A DNA stretch of 64,000 bases from Alphaproteobacteria bacterium (lineage in GTDB: Bacteria; Pseudomonadota; Alphaproteobacteria; TMED109): contig JAJDWH010000036.1 in NCBI GenBank assembly GCA_022825705.1, positions 248,001-312,000 of the forward strand. Reading direction: 5' to 3'. Made by a program: the position numbers and the translations under genes. Below are positions 62,796-64,000 of the stretch, piece after piece (position 1 is the stretch's first letter; every line of letters begins with the position of its first letter). The notes below the pieces were generated by a model. That model did not search any database and had not been told where the DNA came from. It worked only from the letters and a program-made list of their open reading frames with translations.

Positions 62796-63310
62796 GCGAT
62801 CTTCTTTCGGTAGAAGTGCCCCGCGATCATCTTGCCGTCAACGAGGTGGTAGTCGGGCAGAGTTCCCCAACGTTCGTATCCATTCGCCTCGTACAGCCGA
62901 ATGGCCCGTTCCTGGGTCACCCGCACGTCCAGGCAGATCTGCTTGAAACCTGCGGCCGCCGCGTGCTGCTCGGCGTGCTCAAGCAGAGCGCCAGCCAGGC
63001 CGTGCCCCCGGGCCCAGGGCGCAACGAAGTGGGTGTCGAACGACGCCGAGAACGCTCGGGCCTCGTCGCGGGTGACCGGCCGAACGACCTGGACCGAGCC
63101 CGAGATGACCCCGCGGTATCGTCCGACGATCAGGGTTCGGTGGGGAACCACCAGGACCCCCTTCCAGTAGGCTTCCAGCCGCTCGTCGGAGGGCATGGAG
63201 ACCCAGCCGAAGCCGATGCCGTCGTCGAGGGCTTTGCGGGTGGCATCGCACAGTTCGGAAAGTTCTCCTGGACGGAACCGCTCGATGATGTCGGTCGCGG
63301 TGTCGGTCAC
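62792..63310 (-). CDS. GNAT family acetyltransferase inside the his operon
   Basis: 172-aa N-acetyltransferase fold. The acetyl-CoA loop is VAPWARGHGLAGALLEHAEQHA and the C-terminal part reads ERAIRLYEANGYERWGTLPDY. The GTG at 63310 overlaps the hisH stop (GTGA); a GTG at 63319 gives 3 more residues. Its stop overlaps hisA by 4 bases, so it is fully embedded in the operon. A role linked to histidine metabolism is suggested by position only. Confidence 0.9.
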   Translation of the reverse strand: MTDTATDIIERFRPGELSELCDATRKALDDGIGFGWVSMPSDERLEAYWKGVLVVPHRTLIVGRYRGVISGSVQVVRPVTRDEARAFSASFDTHFVAPWARGHGLAGALLEHAEQHAAAAGFKQICLDVRVTQERAIRLYEANGYERWGTLPDYHLVDGKMIAGHFYRKKIA

Positions 63311-63945
63311 GGCGCCCACCGGACGAAGTTGGCGAGCATGCGCAATCCCGTAGCCTGGCTCTTCTCCGGGTGGAACTGGGTGCCAATCAGGTTGTCGCGT
63401 GCGAGCGCCGCCACGACGGGCCCGCCGTGGCAGGTCCGAGCGGCAACATGCTCCGGCTGATCGGGGTGCACCGCGTAGCTGTGGACGAAGTACGCGTGCG
63501 CGTGCGGCTCAAGGTCGGCAAACACCGGGTGAGGAGTCACGTCTAGGAGTTCGTTCCAACCCATGTGGGGGATCCGATAGCCGGGCTCCGGCGTCATTCG
63601 GGCAACACGAGCCGGGATCCAGCCCAGACCCGGGTGCCGCCCGTGCTCTTCGCTTTCCCGGCTCATCATTTGCATGCCGACGCAGATTCCAAGAAACGGG
63701 ATGCTCTCGTCAATGACTCGACGCTGCAGGGCCTCCGTCATGCCGGGAATCCGGCGGAGCCCCCGCATGCAATCGGCAAAGGCCCCGACACCCGGCAGCA
63801 CGATGCGGTCCGCCTTCCGGACGACAGCCGGCTCTCCCGTGACGGCAACATCGGCATCGCGCCCGTCCACCCGCAGGACGTACTCGAATGCCTTCGCGAC
63901 CGAGCGCAGGTTTCCCGATCCGTAATCGATGATGGCAGTGATCAT
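63307..63945 (-). CDS. hisH: Imidazole glycerol phosphate synthase subunit HisH
   Basis: Glutaminase half of IGP synthase. 212 aa. The nucleophile Cys is in FLGICVGMQMM, and His/Glu complete the triad in GTQFHPEKSQ. N-terminus MITAIIDYGSGNLRSVAKAF is canonical, so the ATG at 63945 is preferred over a TTG at 63957. hisB probably lies upstream past the window edge. Confidence 0.96.
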   Translation of the reverse strand: MITAIIDYGSGNLRSVAKAFEYVLRVDGRDADVAVTGEPAVVRKADRIVLPGVGAFADCMRGLRRIPGMTEALQRRVIDESIPFLGICVGMQMMSRESEEHGRHPGLGWIPARVARMTPEPGYRIPHMGWNELLDVTPHPVFADLEPHAHAYFVHSYAVHPDQPEHVAARTCHGGPVVAALARDNLIGTQFHPEKSQATGLRMLANFVRWAP

Positions 63946-64000
63946 GGTTGGCACCAACGCCGTCGCGGCCCCTGGCTCATGCGGCTCCGGCTTGGGCGTC

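Noticed and set aside
1-64000. CRISPR arrays, insertion sequences, prophage genes, retrons, toxin-antitoxin pairs
   Set aside because: Looked for repeated spacers, transposase DDE motifs, reverse transcriptase and small toxin pairs; none seen. XerD is the only recombinase and is the housekeeping type.

Overview
The window is a continuous stretch of high-GC chromosome from an alphaproteobacterium, probably Rhodospirillales-like. The placement rests on gene order: accA / xerD / aroK-aroB-corC / bolA / DnaJ-like / cobS-cobT / rpmB, then rne / amiC / mrcA, then rph-rdgB-hemW, lppC / gshB and a his operon, all in arrangements familiar from Alphaproteobacteria. Genes are dense and many start codons are GTG or TTG. 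Many neighbours overlap by 4 bases (ATGA or GTGA). I see no insertion sequence, prophage, CRISPR array, rRNA or replication origin. One tRNA gene is present.

Layout. 1-8.4 kb is accessory: a TRAP-transporter binding protein, a phytanoyl-CoA-type dioxygenase, a NosR-like flavin/iron-sulfur membrane protein, and a likely catabolic run (TIM-barrel isomerase-like protein, enolase-superfamily enzyme, maleylacetate-reductase-like enzyme, VOC protein). 8.5-16.2 kb holds an NhaD antiporter, a qmcA-nfeD pair, a TolC-family protein, a small cache-like protein, a NUDIX protein and an MFS exporter. 16.3-30.7 kb is core backbone: accA, a malyl-CoA-lyase-like gene, xerD, an uncharacterised membrane/exported pair, aroK-aroB-corC, an AEC permease, DUF2889, bolA, a J-domain gene, cobS-cobT and rpmB. 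31-44.2 kb holds an aminotransferase, a long RNase E, amiC, a TbpB-like lipoprotein, tRNA-Glu(CTC), lnt, a hydratase and mrcA.

44.2-50.2 kb is a second accessory block: a six-gene minus-strand operon (MFS, SDR, 3-hydroxyacyl-CoA-dehydrogenase-like, BKACE, Zn alcohol dehydrogenase, class II aldolase) that looks like a beta-hydroxy/beta-keto acid degradation pathway. 50.3-58.2 kb is housekeeping: rsmB with a very long Arg/Gly-rich N-terminus, rph-rdgB-hemW, lppC, a BON lipoprotein and gshB. 58.4-64 kb carries a TPR protein and the his operon (hisH-GNAT-hisA-hisF-hisI-hisE-HIT), which continues off the right edge.

No clear new defence or mobile system is visible. The best leads are the BKACE operon, the enolase/maleylacetate-reductase cassette, the unknown two-gene module ahead of xerD (which itself seems to start at CTG), the disordered extension of RsmB, and a TbpB-like lipoprotein lying between amiC and mrcA. 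Substrates and organism are inferred; no database search was possible.
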